DNA of 6,524 nt from Gammaproteobacteria bacterium (GTDB lineage: Bacteria > Pseudomonadota > Gammaproteobacteria > Steroidobacterales > GCA-2729495): assembly GCA_023383735.1 (NCBI GenBank), contig JAHDYN010000087.1, positions 496-7,019 of the forward strand, read 5' to 3'. Shown here piece by piece: positions 5,394 to 6,524 of this stretch (positions are counted from its first letter, which is position 1; each line of letters opens with the position of its first letter). The translations under genes and the position numbers were made by a program. Under the pieces are notes generated by a model. That model saw nothing but the letters and a program-made list of their open reading frames with translations, was not told the DNA's origin and searched no databases.

Positions 5394-6524
5394 ATGCTCG
5401 ACCCCAGACTCCTGCGTACGGACCTCGAAATGGTCCGCGCCAATCTCTCCCGCCGCGGCTTCAGCCTGGATGTGGGCGCCTTTCAGGCCATGGAGGAGCG
5501 TCGCAAGGTGTTGCAGGTGCAGGTTGAGCAGGCGCGCAACGAGCGCAATGTCCGCTCGAAGGAGATCGGCAAGCTCAAGGCCGCAGGTGCGGATACCGCG
5601 GCATTGATGGCCACGGTGAAGCAGCTCGGCGAGGAACTCGCGGCTGGCGAAGCGGCGCTGAATGAGCTGCAGCAGCAGTTGAACGAGCTGCTGCTGGGCC
5701 TGCCGAACCTGCTGCACGCCGCTGTACCCGACGGGCGTGACGAGAGCGCCAATCGCGAAGTGCGTCGCTGGGGCAGCCCGCGCCAGTTCGGTTTCAGTCC
5801 GCGTGACCATGTCGATCTCGGCAATGGCAGCGGACTGCTCGACTTCGATGCGGCGGGGGTGATCTCCGGTGCGCGTTTCGCCGTGATGCGCGGACCGCTG
5901 GCGCGCCTGCATCGCGCGCTGATCCAGTTCATGCTCGATACCCATGTGCAGGAACACGGTTATACGGAAGTCTATGTGCCGTATCTGGTCAACCGCGCTT
6001 CATTGCAGGGTACGGGCCAGCTGCCCAAGTTTGCCGCCGACCTGTTTGCCCTGGGCGGCGAGAACGAGCTGTTCCTGATTCCGACTGCCGAGGTGCCTGT
6101 CACCAATCTCATGCGCGACCGGATTGCCGAGGCGCGCGAACTGCCCCTGCGCTATGTTGCGCACACGCCCTGTTTCCGTTCCGAGGCGGGTTCATACGGC
6201 AAGGACACGCGCGGCATGATTCGCCAGCACCAGTTCGAGAAGGTCGAGCTGGTGCATATCGTGCGGCCGGCAGATTCCGCGGCAGCGCTGGAATCCCTCA
6301 CCGCCCATGCCGAAGTGATCCTGCAGAAACTCGAACTGCCGTACCGGGTCGTGGCGCTGTGTGCCGGTGACATCGGTTTTGGCTCGTCGCAGACCTACGA
6401 CATCGAGGTATGGCTGCCCGGGCAGGACAAGTACCGGGAGATCTCCTCCTGCAGCAATTGTGGTGACTTCCAGGCCCGGCGCATGGCCGCGCGCTGGCGC
6501 AATCCGGACACCGGCAAGCCCGAA
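5394..6524 (+). CDS. serS: Seryl-tRNA synthetase, N-terminal 377 codons, runs off right edge
   Basis: Class II aminoacyl-tRNA synthetase that activates serine with ATP and charges tRNA-Ser and tRNA-Sec. The reading frame is open from ATG 5394 to the window end. The N-terminus (MLDPRLLRTDLEMVRANLSR) is typical, followed by the long antiparallel coiled-coil arm (about 30-100, rich in Glu, Gln, Lys and Leu) that grips the tRNA extra arm. The catalytic domain shows YTEVYVPYLVN (motif 1 region, 190-200), GTGQLPKF (206-213) and the serine-binding TAEVP (231-235). Motif 2 is TPCFRSEAGSYGKDTRG (258-274) with Arg262 and Glu264, followed by HQFEKVE (279-285). SSCSN (351-355) precedes FQARRM. Motif 3 (GRT) lies beyond the edge; the full family length is about 430. 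A small difference from the E. coli protein is LGN in place of LGE at 142-144. The ribosome binding site is weak (GGA at 5383-5385). Confidence 0.97.
   Translation, partial: MLDPRLLRTDLEMVRANLSRRGFSLDVGAFQAMEERRKVLQVQVEQARNERNVRSKEIGKLKAAGADTAALMATVKQLGEELAAGEAALNELQQQLNELLLGLPNLLHAAVPDGRDESANREVRRWGSPRQFGFSPRDHVDLGNGSGLLDFDAAGVISGARFAVMRGPLARLHRALIQFMLDTHVQEHGYTEVYVPYLVNRASLQGTGQLPKFAADLFALGGENELFLIPTAEVPVTNLMRDRIAEARELPLRYVAHTPCFRSEAGSYGKDTRGMIRQHQFEKVELVHIVRPADSAAALESLTAHAEVILQKLELPYRVVALCAGDIGFGSSQTYDIEVWLPGQDKYREISSCSNCGDFQARRMAARWRNPDTGKPE

Noticed and set aside
3828..5957. 709-codon open frame on the minus strand across rarA and serS
   Set aside because: It lies wholly antisense to genes with clear family motifs. 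Its translation is rich in His, Arg, Gln and Gly without recognisable domains, as expected from the reverse complement of high-GC coding sequence.
1..6524. Mobile element, defence system or CRISPR array
   Set aside because: All genes are recognisable housekeeping families in a known gammaproteobacterial order. I saw no transposase, integrase, direct-repeat array or compositional break.

Overview
The window is about 6.5 kb of GC-rich, gene-dense chromosome. It most likely comes from a gammaproteobacterium. The protein sequences resemble those of that class, and the order trxB / ftsK - lolA - rarA - serS is a known chromosomal neighbourhood there, seen in Escherichia coli (with lrp between trxB and ftsK) and in Pseudomonas. 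I cannot assign a family or genus from the sequence alone. All the genes look native: GC content is similar throughout, and I saw no insertion sequence, integrase, tRNA, rRNA or CRISPR array.

Layout, left to right. Positions 1-428 (minus strand) hold the N-terminal 142 codons of thioredoxin reductase (trxB), running off the left edge. A divergent intergenic region (429-578) carries a candidate trxB promoter on the minus strand and a good extended -10 promoter for ftsK on the plus strand. It also carries a 10-bp inverted repeat and a potential stem-loop at the predicted start of the ftsK transcript. The rest is on the plus strand: ftsK (579-2906), lolA (2921-3559), a small VanZ-like membrane protein gene (3556-3966), rarA (3942-5324) and the first 377 codons of serS (5394 to the right edge). 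lolA/vanZ-like and vanZ-like/rarA overlap by 4 and 25 bp, and lolA starts 14 bp after ftsK. ftsK-lolA-vanZ-like-rarA is therefore probably one operon. serS has its own 69-bp gap with a -10-like element.

Functionally this is a housekeeping cluster. FtsK couples chromosome segregation to septation, and LolA ferries lipoproteins to the outer membrane. RarA acts at stalled or damaged replication forks, SerS charges tRNA-Ser, and TrxB keeps thioredoxin reduced.

I do not see a convincing undescribed system. The points most worth a second look are three: the VanZ-like gene inserted with overlaps between lolA and rarA; a trxB promoter placed so that its transcript may be leaderless; and a 10-mer (AAACTGCCGC) that recurs only in the intergenic regions. 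Most start codons here have weak or no Shine-Dalgarno sequence.
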